Assembly: GCF_014960965.1 (NCBI RefSeq)
Contig: NZ_CP063169.1
Location: 2,079,581-2,143,580, forward strand
Source of the DNA: Ruania alkalisoli
Lineage (GTDB): Bacteria; Actinomycetota; Actinomycetes; Actinomycetales; Beutenbergiaceae
Length of the DNA: 64,000 nt
Direction of reading: 5' to 3'
The translations under genes and the position numbers were made by a program. Under the pieces are notes generated by a model. It saw only the letters and a program-made list of their open reading frames with translations, was not told the DNA's origin and did not search any database. This document shows positions 1-8,980 of this stretch, piece after piece; positions within the stretch are counted from its first letter, which is position 1, and each line of letters begins with the position of its first letter.

Positions 1-642
1 GCGCATCGCCAGCAGGTTCTGCACCGTCTCCTTGCCGAGATAGTGGTCGATCCGGAAGACGGCGTCGGGCGGGAACACCTTCTCGACGACGTCGTTGAGC
101 TCGCGGGCCGATTCCAGGTCGGAGCCGAACGGCTTCTCGATCACCACCCGGCGCCACGTCCCTGGCTGCGGTGTGGACAGGCCGGACTCGGACAGCTGCT
201 GGCACACCACCGGGAACTGGCCCGGTGGGATTGACAGGTAGAACGCGTGGTTGCCCCCGGTTCCCCGTTCGGCGTCGAGCTCATTGACGGTGCGCGCCAG
301 ATTCGCAAAGCCCTCCGGATCGTCGAAGGTGCCCTGGACGAAGCGGAAGCCCTTGGCCAGTTGCTCCCAGACGTGCTCGTCGAAGGGAGTCCGGCAGTGG
401 GCCTCGACGGCTTCCCGTGCGACGCCACGGAAGTGGTCGTGGTCCCAGTCGCGCCGGCCGTAGCCGGTCAGGCCGAAGCCGGGGGGCAGGAGGCCACGGT
501 TGGCGAGGTCGTAGACAGCGGGAAGGAGCTTCTTGCGGGCAAGGTCACCGGTGACTCCGAAGAGCACCAGGCCACCGGGGCCCGCGATACGCGGGAGCCG
601 GCGATCGGCTGGATCCCGCAGCGGGTTCGTTGAGTTCGGCAT
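1..642 (-). CDS. zwf: Glucose-6-phosphate 1-dehydrogenase, N-terminal part (cut by window edge)
   Basis: Oxidises glucose-6-phosphate to 6-phosphogluconolactone with NADP, the entry step of the oxidative pentose-phosphate pathway. Only the first 214 residues lie in the window, because the frame runs off position 1. Visible signatures are the Rossmann dinucleotide motif GVTGDLARKKLLPA near residues 29-42 and the substrate/catalytic motif RIDHYLGKETVQN close to the window edge, with its catalytic-site Lys and His. The start is the ATG at 640-642 (MPNSTNPLRDPADRRLP). It begins 10 bp after the transaldolase stop, so tkt, tal and zwf read as one minus-strand unit. Family assignment is secure; the C-terminal two-thirds are not visible. 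Confidence 0.95.
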   Translation of the reverse strand, partial: MPNSTNPLRDPADRRLPRIAGPGGLVLFGVTGDLARKKLLPAVYDLANRGLLPPGFGLTGYGRRDWDHDHFRGVAREAVEAHCRTPFDEHVWEQLAKGFRFVQGTFDDPEGFANLARTVNELDAERGTGGNHAFYLSIPPGQFPVVCQQLSESGLSTPQPGTWRRVVIEKPFGSDLESARELNDVVEKVFPPDAVFRIDHYLGKETVQNLLAMR

Positions 643-652
643 CCCTGTCCGT

Positions 653-1795
653 TCAGTTCGCGTTGCCGAGGCCGGTACGCACGCTGTCCAGCAACTCCGC
701 CCAGCTCTTCTCGAAGGAGGCGACCCCAGCCGTCTCGAGGTCGGTGAGGATCGTCTCGTACGGCACGCCCTGGCCCGCGATGGCGTCGAGCACGTGGCGG
801 GAGTCGTCGTAGGTTCCGTGAACGGTGTCAGCACCGGTGGAGCGCGAGTGGTCGTGCACGGCCTCGAGTGTCTTGCGCGGGAGAGTGTTGACCACGTCGG
901 CCACGACCAGGTCGTCGACGTACATCGTGTCCGGATAGTCCGGATCCTTGGTGCTGGTCGAGGCCCACAGTGGCCGCTGCCGGTGCGCCCCCTCATCGGC
1001 GAGGGCTGCGAACCGCGGGGTCGCGAAGATTTCCTCGAACACCTCGTAGCACAGGCGCGCTCCTGCGATGGCCGCTCGGCCGCGCAGCGCCAGCGCGTCC
1101 TCGGTGCCGATCTGCTCGAGCGCGGCGTCGACCTTGGAATCGATCCGGGAGAGGAAGACCGAAGCGACCGATCGGATCGTCGTCAGGTCGATTCCGGCGC
1201 GGTGAGCGCGTTCGAGCCCGTCGACATAGGCCTGCGCGACCGCCCGATAGCGGTCCACGCTGAAGATGAGGGTGACATTGATGCTGATGCCGGCGGCGAT
1301 CGCAGCCGTGATGGCCGGCAAGCCCTCGTTGGTGGCGGGGATCTTCACGCAGAGGTTGGGACGATCGACGGTATTCCACAACCGGTGCGCGGCCTCCACG
1401 GTGCCTTCGGTGTCATGAGCCAGCCGTGGGTCGACCTCGATCGATACTCGCCCGTCCTGACCGCCGGTCGCGTCGTAGACCGGGCGGAACAGGTCACAGG
1501 CCGCCCGGACGTCGTCGGTGGTGAGGGTGAGTACGGCCTCGTCGGCGGAGGCTCCCGCGTCGGCGAGGTCACGTAGTTGGACGTCGTAGGCGGAGCCGCT
1601 GGTCAGCGCGGCGGCGAAGATCGTGGGGTTCGTCGTCACGCCTACCACATGACGTGTGGCGATCAGGGACGCCAGGTCCCCTGTGGAGATCGCCTCTCGC
1701 GAGAGGTCGTCCAGCCAGATGGATACGCCCGCCTGGCTGATCGCCGCCAGTGGGGACGGGGCTGTGGACGTGTGCTCGGGTCGTGCGTCGGTCAT
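653..1795 (-). CDS. tal: Transaldolase
   Basis: Transfers a dihydroxyacetone unit between sedoheptulose-7-phosphate and glyceraldehyde-3-phosphate in the non-oxidative pentose-phosphate pathway. The 380-residue length fits the long actinobacterial TalA/B form. Visible landmarks are an N-terminal GVSIWLDDLSREAI, GVTTNPTIFAAAL, and the Schiff-base lysine in CVKIPATNEGLPAI, followed by the NVTLIFSVDRY strand. Two ATGs occur in tandem at the 5' end; GGGAG lies 6 nt before the second one (1793-1795), so I chose that rather than the ATG at 1796-1798. It sits between tkt and zwf on the same strand, 10 bp ahead of zwf. Confidence 0.95.
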   Translation of the reverse strand: MTDARPEHTSTAPSPLAAISQAGVSIWLDDLSREAISTGDLASLIATRHVVGVTTNPTIFAAALTSGSAYDVQLRDLADAGASADEAVLTLTTDDVRAACDLFRPVYDATGGQDGRVSIEVDPRLAHDTEGTVEAAHRLWNTVDRPNLCVKIPATNEGLPAITAAIAAGISINVTLIFSVDRYRAVAQAYVDGLERAHRAGIDLTTIRSVASVFLSRIDSKVDAALEQIGTEDALALRGRAAIAGARLCYEVFEEIFATPRFAALADEGAHRQRPLWASTSTKDPDYPDTMYVDDLVVADVVNTLPRKTLEAVHDHSRSTGADTVHGTYDDSRHVLDAIAGQGVPYETILTDLETAGVASFEKSWAELLDSVRTGLGNAN

Positions 1796-1882
1796 CATGA
1801 ACTCCCGGTCGGTGCGGGTGGTGACAGGGTGGTTGCGGTGGGGTCAGGAGGGTGGGCCCCCGCCCGACCCCACCGGAGGGCG

Positions 1883-4048
1883 TCAGGACGTCGCCGGTGC
1901 CAGTGACTGCCGTACAGCTGCCAGCGACTCCTTGGCCGCCGCGACCGTGGCTTCGGCGGTGATCCCGAATTCGGTGAACAGCGTCTTGTAGTCCGCGGAG
2001 GCGCCGTAGTGCTCGAGTGAAACCGCACGGCCGGCGTCGCCGAGGTAGCGATACCACGGCATGGCGATCCCGGCTTCGACACTGACCCGGGCGCGTACCG
2101 CAGCGGGAAGCACCGACTCGCGATACTCGGCATCCTGAGCGTCGAACCACTCCAGGCACGGTGCCGAGACAACCCTGGTGCCGATGCCCTCAGCCTCGAG
2201 TGCTTCGCGGGCCTCGACAGCCAGCTGGACCTCCGAGCCAGTGCCGATCAGGATCACCTCAGGCACCGCCGTCGAGGACTCCAGGAGCACGTAGGCGCCC
2301 TTCGCGACCCCTGCGGTGTCGGAGAATCCGTCCTCACCGCGCGGGAACGTCGGCACCCCCTGTCGGGTGAGGACCAGCCCCGCTGGGCCCTCACGACGTT
2401 CCAGTACGGCCTGCCACGCCGCCGCCGTCTCGTTGGCATCGGCGGGGCGGACCACAGCCAGACCAGGGATCGCACGGCAAGCCGCGAGGTGTTCGACGGG
2501 TTGGTGGGTCGGCCCGTCCTCACCCAGGCCGATCGAATCGTGCGTCCAGACGAAGATGGACGGGGCCTGCATGACCGCCGAGAGCCGGACGGCGCCGCGC
2601 ATGTAGTCGCTGAAGGTGAAGAAGGTGCCGCCGTAGGGACGGGTGAGGCCGTCCAGGGCGATCCCGTTCACGATCGCACCCATGGCGTGCTCACGGATGC
2701 CGAAGTGCAGCGTCCGGCCATACGGGTTGCCCTCGAACTCCTCGGTGGAGCGATGGGCCGGGATGAAGGAGGGCTCGCCCTTCATGGTGGTGTTGTTCGA
2801 GCCAGCCAGGTCGGCCGAACCACCCCAGAGCTCCGGCAGCACCGGTGCCAGTGCGCCGAGCACCTTGCCCGAGGCGGCGCGGGTGGCGAGCGCCTCGCCC
2901 GCCTCGAAGGTGGGCAGCCCCTGTGCCCAGCCCTCGGGAAGTGTGTGGGTTCGCAGACGTTCGAGCAGCTGCGCGCGCTCGGGGTTCGCTGCCGCCCAGG
3001 TAGCGACCTGCTCGTCCCACCGAGCGTGTGCGGCCGCCCCACGCTCGCCGACCTTGCGCGTGTGGGCGAGCACCTCAGGGTCGACGGCGAAGTCCTGACC
3101 GGGGTCGAAACCAAGGACCTCCTTGAGCGCTCGCACCTCGTCGGTGCCCAGCTTGGAGCCGTGCGAGTCGTGGCTTCCCTGCTTGCCGGGAGAGGGCCAG
3201 GCGATGATCGTGCGAAGGGCGATGAACGACGGACGATCGGTGACCTGCTTGGCTTCCTCGATCGCTGCCGCGAGAGCGTCGACGTCCTCGACGTAGCCGT
3301 CCTCACCGGTCCAGTCCACTCGCTGGGTGTGCCAGCCGTAGGCGTCGTAGCGCTTGACGACGTCCTCGGTGAACGCCACGTCGGTGTCGCCCTCGATGGA
3401 GATGTGATTGTCGTCCCAGATGAGGACCAGGTTGCCCAGTTCCTGGGTGCCGGCCAGGGACGAGGCCTCGCCGCTGACGCCCTCCTGCAGGTCCCCGTCA
3501 GAGGCGATCACATAGACGTGGTGGTCGAACGGAGACGTCCCGGCGGGAGCGTCCGGGTCGAGCAGGCCCCGGACCCGGCGCTGCGCCATGGCCATCCCGA
3601 CCGCTGTCGCCACGCCCTGCCCGAGTGGGCCGGTCGTGGTCTCCACGCCCTTGGTGTGCCCCACCTCGGGATGACCCGGAGTGAGGGAGTTCCACGTGCG
3701 CAGCGCGGCGATGTCCTCGATCTCGAGTCCGTACCCAGCCAGATACAGCTGGATGTACTGAGTGAGCGAGGAGTGACCGGCCGAGAGGACGAAGCGATCG
3801 CGTCCGAGCCAGTCCGGGTCTGTGGGGTCGAGCTTCATGACGTTCTGGTACAGCAGGTAGGCGGCGGGGGCCAGCGAGATCGCTGTCCCGGGGTGGCCGC
3901 TGCCGCACTTCTCGACCGCGTCGGCGGCGAGGACGCGGACGGTGTCGACCGCCTTCGCGTCCAGCTCGTTCCAACCGACAGTTCCTGACTGGGGGGCGGG
4001 GGCGTTCAACTGGACCTCATCTCTCTCGTCCGCAGTCGGTGCGAACAT
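1883..4048 (-). CDS. tkt: Transketolase
   Basis: Thiamine-diphosphate enzyme moving two-carbon ketol units in the pentose-phosphate pathway. Visible motifs include GSGHPGTAISLAPAAYLLYQ near the N terminus, the ThDP/Mg site around ASDGDLQEGVSGE...WDDNHISIEG, the pyrimidine-domain FGIREHAMGAIVNG and the THDSIGLGEDGPTHQPVEHL substrate segment. From the ATG at 4046-4048 the protein is 721 residues. A TTG at 4108 would add 20 residues, but the family core begins only at WNELDAKAVDTVRVLA, so the true start is uncertain. It heads the tkt-tal-zwf unit, with 87 bp to the tal start, and diverges from ctaB, the usual actinobacterial arrangement. Confidence 0.95.
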   Translation of the reverse strand: MFAPTADERDEVQLNAPAPQSGTVGWNELDAKAVDTVRVLAADAVEKCGSGHPGTAISLAPAAYLLYQNVMKLDPTDPDWLGRDRFVLSAGHSSLTQYIQLYLAGYGLEIEDIAALRTWNSLTPGHPEVGHTKGVETTTGPLGQGVATAVGMAMAQRRVRGLLDPDAPAGTSPFDHHVYVIASDGDLQEGVSGEASSLAGTQELGNLVLIWDDNHISIEGDTDVAFTEDVVKRYDAYGWHTQRVDWTGEDGYVEDVDALAAAIEEAKQVTDRPSFIALRTIIAWPSPGKQGSHDSHGSKLGTDEVRALKEVLGFDPGQDFAVDPEVLAHTRKVGERGAAAHARWDEQVATWAAANPERAQLLERLRTHTLPEGWAQGLPTFEAGEALATRAASGKVLGALAPVLPELWGGSADLAGSNNTTMKGEPSFIPAHRSTEEFEGNPYGRTLHFGIREHAMGAIVNGIALDGLTRPYGGTFFTFSDYMRGAVRLSAVMQAPSIFVWTHDSIGLGEDGPTHQPVEHLAACRAIPGLAVVRPADANETAAAWQAVLERREGPAGLVLTRQGVPTFPRGEDGFSDTAGVAKGAYVLLESSTAVPEVILIGTGSEVQLAVEAREALEAEGIGTRVVSAPCLEWFDAQDAEYRESVLPAAVRARVSVEAGIAMPWYRYLGDAGRAVSLEHYGASADYKTLFTEFGITAEATVAAAKESLAAVRQSLAPATS

Positions 4049-4168
4049 GCTGGGGCGTGGTCTTGCGTCGGTCCGCACGGGGCCGGCTCCATGTCCGAGC
4101 GTACTCAATCCACACCCTGCCCGGGCCGCTCATCCGCCCTCTGGACCACCTGAGGAGACCAAGCGCCT

Positions 4169-4196
4169 AGACTGAGAGCAGGGCAGTGACCTGCCC
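4169..4196 (+). promoter_or_regulatory. Candidate ctaB -10 and short leader hairpin
   Basis: TAGACT at 4169-4174 fits the actinobacterial TANNNT -10 pattern. A perfect inverted repeat GGGCAG-TGAC-CTGCCC follows at 4181-4196, just ahead of the GTG start of ctaB at 4202. No good -35 was seen at the right distance. Inference from position and sequence only. Confidence 0.3.
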
Positions 4197-4201
4197 GAAC
4201 C

Positions 4202-5203
4202 GTGCGCGCCTCGCCCAACTCCGACCGAAAGACCCGCTGCCTCGTGCCCGATGCCCCGTCTCCTGCCGACCTGAGCGCCCCTGACCGAGCAAGCACCGGG
4301 CGGGCCGCTCACGGCCGCCGTGTCCGTGATCGCGTGCGCGCCTACGTCGCGTTGACGAAACCTCGGGTGATCGAGCTGCTGCTCATCACCACCGTCCCGA
4401 CCATGATCCTCGCCCAGGGCGGCTTCCCCTCCTGGTGGCTGATCGTCGCGACGTTGGTCGGTGGGAGCACGGCCGCCGGTTCGGCGAACACGCTGAACAT
4501 GGTCTACGACCGGGATATCGACGCCGTCATGAACCGGACCAGGAACCGGCCCCTGGTGACCGGCGAGATCACCCCACGTGCCGGTCTGGTCTTCGGCCTC
4601 GCGCTCGGTGCGTTCTCGGTGGTGTGGCTATGGCTGACCGTCAACTGGGTCGCCGCACTACTCGCGTTGGCAGCCAACCTCATGTACACGGTCGGCTACA
4701 CCATGCTGCTCAAGCGGCACACCTCCCAGAACATCGTCTGGGGTGGCGCGGCTGGCTGCATGCCGGTACTGATCGGCTGGGCCGCCGTCACCGGAAGTCT
4801 TGACTGGGCGCCGCTGCTGCTGTTCGGGATCATCTTCTTCTGGACTCCGCCGCACTACTGGCCGCTGTCGATGAAGTTCCGGCAGGACTATGCGAGCGCC
4901 GGAGTCCCGATGCTGCCCGTGGTGGTGGCCGACACGCGCGTGGCACGGCAGATGATCGGCTATTGCGTGGCGATGGTCACGTGCTCGCTCGCCCTGATCC
5001 CCGTGGCAGGCATGGGGTGGCTCTACTCGATCGCTGCCGTCGCCTCCGGCGCATGGTTCGGGGGGGCGTGCGTGGCGCTGTACCGGCGTGCGGTGACTGG
5101 CAATGCCCGCAAGCTCGGTGCGATGAAGGTCTTCCACGCATCGATCACCTACCTGACACTGGTGTTCGTCGCCATCTCGATCGATCCGTTCCTGCCGTTC
5201 TGA
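4202..5203 (+). CDS. ctaB: Protoheme IX farnesyltransferase (heme O synthase)
   Basis: Membrane prenyltransferase adding farnesyl to protoheme to make heme O, the precursor of the heme A used by cytochrome aa3 oxidase. The UbiA-family diagnostic loop [20 protein letters not shown] (aspartate-rich, Mg/prenyl-PP binding) is complete, and a second conserved block [20 protein letters not shown] follows. About eight hydrophobic segments are seen. The frame opens at a GTG (4202), but the family core begins at [17 protein letters not shown] about 45 residues in, so a later GTG such as 4243 is possible. It is followed after 4 bp by xerD and diverges from tkt. Confidence 0.93.
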   Translation: MRASPNSDRKTRCLVPDAPSPADLSAPDRASTGRAAHGRRVRDRVRAYVALTKPRVIELLLITTVPTMILAQGGFPSWWLIVATLVGGSTAAGSANTLNMVYDRDIDAVMNRTRNRPLVTGEITPRAGLVFGLALGAFSVVWLWLTVNWVAALLALAANLMYTVGYTMLLKRHTSQNIVWGGAAGCMPVLIGWAAVTGSLDWAPLLLFGIIFFWTPPHYWPLSMKFRQDYASAGVPMLPVVVADTRVARQMIGYCVAMVTCSLALIPVAGMGWLYSIAAVASGAWFGGACVALYRRAVTGNARKLGAMKVFHASITYLTLVFVAISIDPFLPF

Positions 5204-5207
5204 GCCG

Positions 5208-6167
5208 ATGTCCTCACCCCAGCCGTCACGAACTGAGCCAGCTCCGTTCCAGGCTGAGTTGCGGGAGTATCTGGCTCACCTAGGTGTGGAGCGCGGGCTG
5301 TCCGAGCACACGCTCGCGGCCTACCGTCGGGACCTGACCCGGTACGCGGCGTTCCTCACGGCGCGACAGCGTCGGCACGTCGCCGAAGTGACCGAGACCG
5401 ACGTGACCGACTACGTCGAGGCTCTGCGCACCGGATCCGATGGCGGTCACCCGTTGTCGGCGGCATCGACGTCCCGAGCGGTGGTGGCGGTCCGCGGCTG
5501 GCACCGGTTCGCCACGCTGGAGGGTAGGACCGACCATGACCCAGCCGCGACCGTCCGCCCGCCGTCGAGTGTGAAGCGCCTGCCGAAAGCGATCTCGGTG
5601 GACGAGGTGGACAAGCTGCTGGCCGGTGCGTCGATGGCGGAAGGAGTGCTGGGACTGCGGGACCGGGCGCTGGTCGAGGTGCTCTACGGCACCGGCGCCC
5701 GTATTTCCGAGGCTGTCGGCCTCGACGTCGACGATGTTGACTTGGATCGCTCCACGCCCTCGTTACGGTTGTTCGGCAAGGGACGCAAGGAACGCGTCGT
5801 ACCGATGGGGCGCTATGCAGTGGAAGCTCTCGAGGCCCACCTCGTCCGGGCGAGGCCAGCACTGGCCCAGTCTGGTCGCGGGTCGGCGAAGGTGTTCCTG
5901 AATCAGCGCGGGAACCCCCTCAGCCGGCAGAGTGCGTGGGCGGTCCTGCAGGCGGCTGCCGAACGTGGGGGAGTGCAGGCGCACATCTCCCCGCATACCC
6001 TGCGTCACTCTTACGCCACACATCTGCTGAATGGTGGAGCGGACGTGCGCGTCGTGCAGGAATTGCTGGGCCACGCTTCGGTGACCACCACCCAGATATA
6101 CACGCTGGTGACGCCTGACACGCTGCGCGAGGTCTACACCGCCAGTCACCCACGCGCGCGGGATTGA
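5208..6167 (+). CDS. xerD: Site-specific tyrosine recombinase XerD
   Basis: Partner of XerC in resolving chromosome dimers at dif. The 319-residue protein has an N-terminal SAM-like core-binding domain (about residues 13-100: [26 protein letters not shown]) and a C-terminal catalytic domain. Catalytic residues are visible: Arg in [31 protein letters not shown] (H-x-x-R), [11 protein letters not shown] (His and nucleophile Tyr). It starts 4 bp after ctaB and is probably cotranscribed. Its last codons and stop lie in the first copy of a 24-bp tandem duplication. Distance from parA-scpAB is typical of actinobacterial xerD loci, supporting XerD over XerC or an integrase. Confidence 0.93.
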   Translation: MSSPQPSRTEPAPFQAELREYLAHLGVERGLSEHTLAAYRRDLTRYAAFLTARQRRHVAEVTETDVTDYVEALRTGSDGGHPLSAASTSRAVVAVRGWHRFATLEGRTDHDPAATVRPPSSVKRLPKAISVDEVDKLLAGASMAEGVLGLRDRALVEVLYGTGARISEAVGLDVDDVDLDRSTPSLRLFGKGRKERVVPMGRYAVEALEAHLVRARPALAQSGRGSAKVFLNQRGNPLSRQSAWAVLQAAAERGGVQAHISPHTLRHSYATHLLNGGADVRVVQELLGHASVTTTQIYTLVTPDTLREVYTASHPRARD

Positions 6168-6193
6168 GCTCACCCACGCGCGCGGGAGTGAGC
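6146..6193. repeat. 24-bp tandem duplication across the xerD stop codon
   Basis: Two adjacent 24-bp copies (6146-6169 and 6170-6193) differ at one base (ggat versus ggag before TGAGC). Each contains the CACGCGCGCGGG core and an in-register TGA. The first copy encodes the last residues and stop of XerD. It looks like a recent slippage or tandem-duplication event at the 3' end of the gene, in the convergent gap before the flotillin gene. Confidence 0.8.
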
Positions 6194-6259
6194 TGCGGGT
6201 CCGAAAGTCAGGGTCACGGGGGAGAAGGGGTCGAATGTTCGGCCCCTGCGGGCAGGGGC

Positions 6260-7723
6260 TCAGCGTCCCTGATCGCTCGGCCCGTCATCGGCCGGCGTGC
6301 TGGGGGAGCCCGGGCCACGAGTCCCAGGGCTCTCGTCGCGCGCGGACTCCTCGGTGTGCGCCGAATCCCCGGAGTGAGCGCCGTCGGCAAACGCGCGGCC
6401 CACCGCCCGGCCCTGGATCACCTCGCCGAGATCGACTCCGGTCGCGGCACGTACGGAGTCGAAGACACCTCGCATCGCCACCGCGCTCTCGTTCGCGAGT
6501 ACCCCGCTGGCTCCGGAGTCCGATCCGCCGTTGCTGACCACCGTCACCTCGCCGATCGTGGCGTAGCCCTTGGCGAACTCCGCCATCAGACCGGGGAGAG
6601 CATCCACGATGCGCTGCATCAGCAGCGCCTCCTGGTGCGTGGCCAGTGCCTCCGCCTCGGCCCGGATCGACTGCCCGCGAGCCTCACCCTCGAGCCGGGT
6701 GGCTTCGGCATCAGCTTCGGCGCGCACCCGTGTCGCCTCCGCCTCACGCGCTGCGATCGTGGCCTGTGCTTCGGCCTGCTTGGTGACGCGGTAGGCGTCT
6801 GCGTCGGCGTCCTTGGAGGCACGGTAGAGATCGGCGTCGGCGACCCGCTTCACCTCGGAGTCCAGCCGTGCCTGGGTGTTCTCGGCCTCCTGCTTCAGCA
6901 CCTGTTGCTCTGCCTCCGCCTTGGCGAGGGCTTCGGCCTGGAGCGCCTGGGCGTTCGCGCGGCCCACCTCCGACTTGGAGGCAGCGAGGTTCTTGTCGTA
7001 CTCGGTCTGCTCGACGAGGTTGGCTTCCTCGTTCGTGATCTGTTGCTGCCGGACGGCGCGCTCGGCGTTGGTCTTCGCGATCTCGGCAGCCTGACGTTTC
7101 GACTGGATCTCCGGTGCGCCCAGGGACTCGATGTAGCCGACATCGTCGGTGATCCCCTTGATCTGGAAGGAGTCGAGGATGAGCCCCTGCTCCTCCAGCT
7201 CGATCGAGACGTCGGTGGCGATCTGCTCGGAGAAGCGCTTACGGTCTCGCATCAGATCGATCACCGGCAGCTTCGCCACCACGCCGCGCAGCGCACCCTC
7301 GAGCTGCTCAGTGGTGAAGACCTCGATGGCGGAGTCCTGTGAGGCGAATCGTTCGGCGGCCCGCTTCACGTAGGCAGGGTCCGATCCGATCTTCACGATC
7401 GCCACGGCCTCCACATCGAGAGTCACGCCGTCCTCCGACTGCGCCTCAGCGTTCATGGTGACCTGCCGCGAGCGCAACGAGATCACCTCGTGGCGTTGTG
7501 TCATCGGGTTGACGACGGCTCGTCCGTTGACGACCACGCGCACCGAGCTCGCCGGCTCGCCGTCGACGCCCTTCTGCTTCACACCGGAGACGACGAGCGC
7601 CTCGTCCGCACGTGCGACCTTGACCCATGAGCGGAAGACCAGGAGCCCGATCACGAACGCGACAACGACGATGGCGACGATGAAGCCGAGAGTCACGGCT
7701 CCGATTCCAGCGATGATCTCCAT
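6260..7723 (-). CDS. Flotillin / SPFH-domain membrane scaffold protein
   Basis: Membrane-anchored SPFH (band 7) protein of the flotillin/YqiK type, thought to organise membrane microdomains. From the ATG at 7721-7723 the protein is 487 residues. It has a single N-terminal hydrophobic segment (about residues 4-28: GIGAVTLGFIVAIVVVAFVI), an SPFH domain to about residue 190, a long Glu/Ala-rich coiled coil (repeated AEA/EAEA blocks, about 190-390) and a C-terminal low-complexity Ser/Gly/Pro tail. An in-frame open extension continues upstream to 8917, but it overlaps two plus-strand genes and has no coding logic. No NfeD partner lies next to it. Confidence 0.88.
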   Translation of the reverse strand: MEIIAGIGAVTLGFIVAIVVVAFVIGLLVFRSWVKVARADEALVVSGVKQKGVDGEPASSVRVVVNGRAVVNPMTQRHEVISLRSRQVTMNAEAQSEDGVTLDVEAVAIVKIGSDPAYVKRAAERFASQDSAIEVFTTEQLEGALRGVVAKLPVIDLMRDRKRFSEQIATDVSIELEEQGLILDSFQIKGITDDVGYIESLGAPEIQSKRQAAEIAKTNAERAVRQQQITNEEANLVEQTEYDKNLAASKSEVGRANAQALQAEALAKAEAEQQVLKQEAENTQARLDSEVKRVADADLYRASKDADADAYRVTKQAEAQATIAAREAEATRVRAEADAEATRLEGEARGQSIRAEAEALATHQEALLMQRIVDALPGLMAEFAKGYATIGEVTVVSNGGSDSGASGVLANESAVAMRGVFDSVRAATGVDLGEVIQGRAVGRAFADGAHSGDSAHTEESARDESPGTRGPGSPSTPADDGPSDQGR

Positions 7724-7802
7724 CGAGATCCCCCTTCTAGTAGAACGCACCAGCGACGCTAGCAGCGTGGTGGTCGCGTGCGGCCTCTGCAACCATGGGC
7801 AC

Positions 7803-8087
7803 ATGTCCCCACGCATCGTGATCACGTACTGCACCCGGTGCCAGTGGTTGCTGCGCGCGCAGTGGTACGCCGGGGAGTTGCTGACCACGTTCGCCGACGA
7901 GATCGGTGAGATGGTGCTGGTGCCGACCACCGGCGGTGTGTTCCGGATCGACGTCGACGGTGAGCACGTCTGGAACCGCAAGCGTGACGGCGGCTTCCCG
8001 GACATCGCCGAGCTGAAACGGGCCGTCCGGGACCGGATCGCACCCGGACGGGAGTTGGGGCACCTGGACCGCGGGTCCGGTTCCTGA
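7803..8087 (+). CDS. SelT/SelW/SelH (Rdx) family thiol protein
   Basis: A 94-residue thioredoxin-fold protein of the Rdx family, whose members are usually thiol redox proteins of unknown substrate. The signature is the N-terminal strand followed by a CxxC motif: YCTRCQWLLRAQW, with cysteines at about residues 10 and 13. The family trait GGVFRIDVDG and a C-terminal FPDIAELKRAVRD helix are also present. The position of the family's selenocysteine is an ordinary Cys here. The ATG at 7803 was chosen because the homologous domain begins immediately after it; no clear ribosome binding site is visible. It diverges from the flotillin gene by 79 bp. Confidence 0.75.
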   Translation: MSPRIVITYCTRCQWLLRAQWYAGELLTTFADEIGEMVLVPTTGGVFRIDVDGEHVWNRKRDGGFPDIAELKRAVRDRIAPGRELGHLDRGSGS

Positions 8088-8099
8088 CGGCGCGCACAG

Positions 8100-8128
8100 T
8101 TGGTTCTTGCCTGAGCCGGCAGTAGTTT
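8100..8128 (+). promoter_or_regulatory. Promoter of a leaderless parA transcript
   Basis: TTGGTT (8100-8105) and TAGTTT (8123-8128) are separated by 17 bp, a good -35/-10 pair for an actinobacterial vegetative sigma factor. The GTG start of parA (8135) lies 7 bp after the -10, about where transcription would start, so translation is probably leaderless. No Shine-Dalgarno sequence fits in the gap. Confidence 0.5.
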
Positions 8129-8134
8129 GGCGGG

Positions 8135-8980
8135 GTGAGTACCGAAGCACCAGAGCTGCGCACCGACCGCGACTTCCCCGTGCCGGAGCCGCTGAACGGA
8201 CACGGCCCGGCGCGCATCATCGCGATGTGCAACCAGAAAGGCGGGGTCGGCAAGACGACCACGACCATCAATCTGGGTGCGGCGCTGGCCGAATACGGCC
8301 GCAAGGTGCTCATCGTCGACTTCGATCCCCAGGGTGCGGCCTCGGCCGGCCTGGGATTCTCCGCGCACGAGCTCGACCAGACGATCTACACCGAGATCAT
8401 GGCGGACAAACCGGACATCCGCGAGGTCATTCAGGAGACTGCTGTTCCCGGGCTGGACCTGGTTCCGGCGAACATCGACCTCTCCGCCGCCGAGGTGCAG
8501 CTCGTCAACGAGGTAGCCCGTGAGCAGGCGCTGGGGCGAGTGCTGCGACCGGTGACCGATGACTACGACGTGATCCTCATCGACTGCCAACCCTCGCTCG
8601 GCCTGCTGACAGTGAATGCACTGACAGCGGCGCACGGCGTGATCATCCCGCTCGAGACTGAGTTCTTCGCGTTGCGCGGTGTGGCGCTGCTCGTGGAGAC
8701 GATCGACAAGGTTCGTGACCGGCTCAACCCACGGCTGCACACCGACGGCATCCTGGCAACGATGGTGGATGCACGCACGCTGCACTCGCGGGAGGTGCTC
8801 GCCCGGGTCCGGGAAGCGTTCGGCGACACCGTCTTCGACACTGTCATCACCCGGACGGTGAAGTTCCCCGACGCTTCGGTGGCGACCGAACCCATCACCA
8901 CCTACGCCCCGAACCACTCCGGCGCGTACAACTACCGCAAGCTCGCGCGCGAGCTCATCGCACGTGGCGACGTGGCCTGA
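8135..8980 (+). CDS. parA: ParA/Soj family chromosome-partitioning ATPase
   Basis: A 281-residue P-loop ATPase of the ParA/MinD superfamily. The deviant Walker A KGGVGKTTTTINLGAALA starts around residue 33, with both signature lysines. The switch I/A' region VDFDPQGAASAGLG and the Walker B-like DVILIDCQPSLGLLTVNAL follow. This paralogue is the one encoded directly upstream of scpA in actinobacteria, distinct from the origin-proximal parAB pair; no parB lies beside it. Its 3' end overlaps scpA by 17 bp, suggesting cotranscription with the condensin accessory genes. The specific cargo is not evident from sequence. Confidence 0.9.
   Translation: MSTEAPELRTDRDFPVPEPLNGHGPARIIAMCNQKGGVGKTTTTINLGAALAEYGRKVLIVDFDPQGAASAGLGFSAHELDQTIYTEIMADKPDIREVIQETAVPGLDLVPANIDLSAAEVQLVNEVAREQALGRVLRPVTDDYDVILIDCQPSLGLLTVNALTAAHGVIIPLETEFFALRGVALLVETIDKVRDRLNPRLHTDGILATMVDARTLHSREVLARVREAFGDTVFDTVITRTVKFPDASVATEPITTYAPNHSGAYNYRKLARELIARGDVA

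Noticed and set aside
533-3988. Long plus-strand open frames opposite tal and tkt
   Set aside because: They mirror the codon structure of the minus-strand genes, have no recognisable domain, and are explained by high GC at third positions.
7803-8087. Selenoprotein (SelT/SelW) with an in-frame TGA
   Set aside because: The redox motif is an ordinary CxxC and no internal TGA is present.
7724-8917. In-frame 398-codon upstream extension of the flotillin gene
   Set aside because: It runs antisense through the Rdx and parA genes, has biased composition, and the flotillin domain starts exactly at the ATG at 7723 with its membrane helix.
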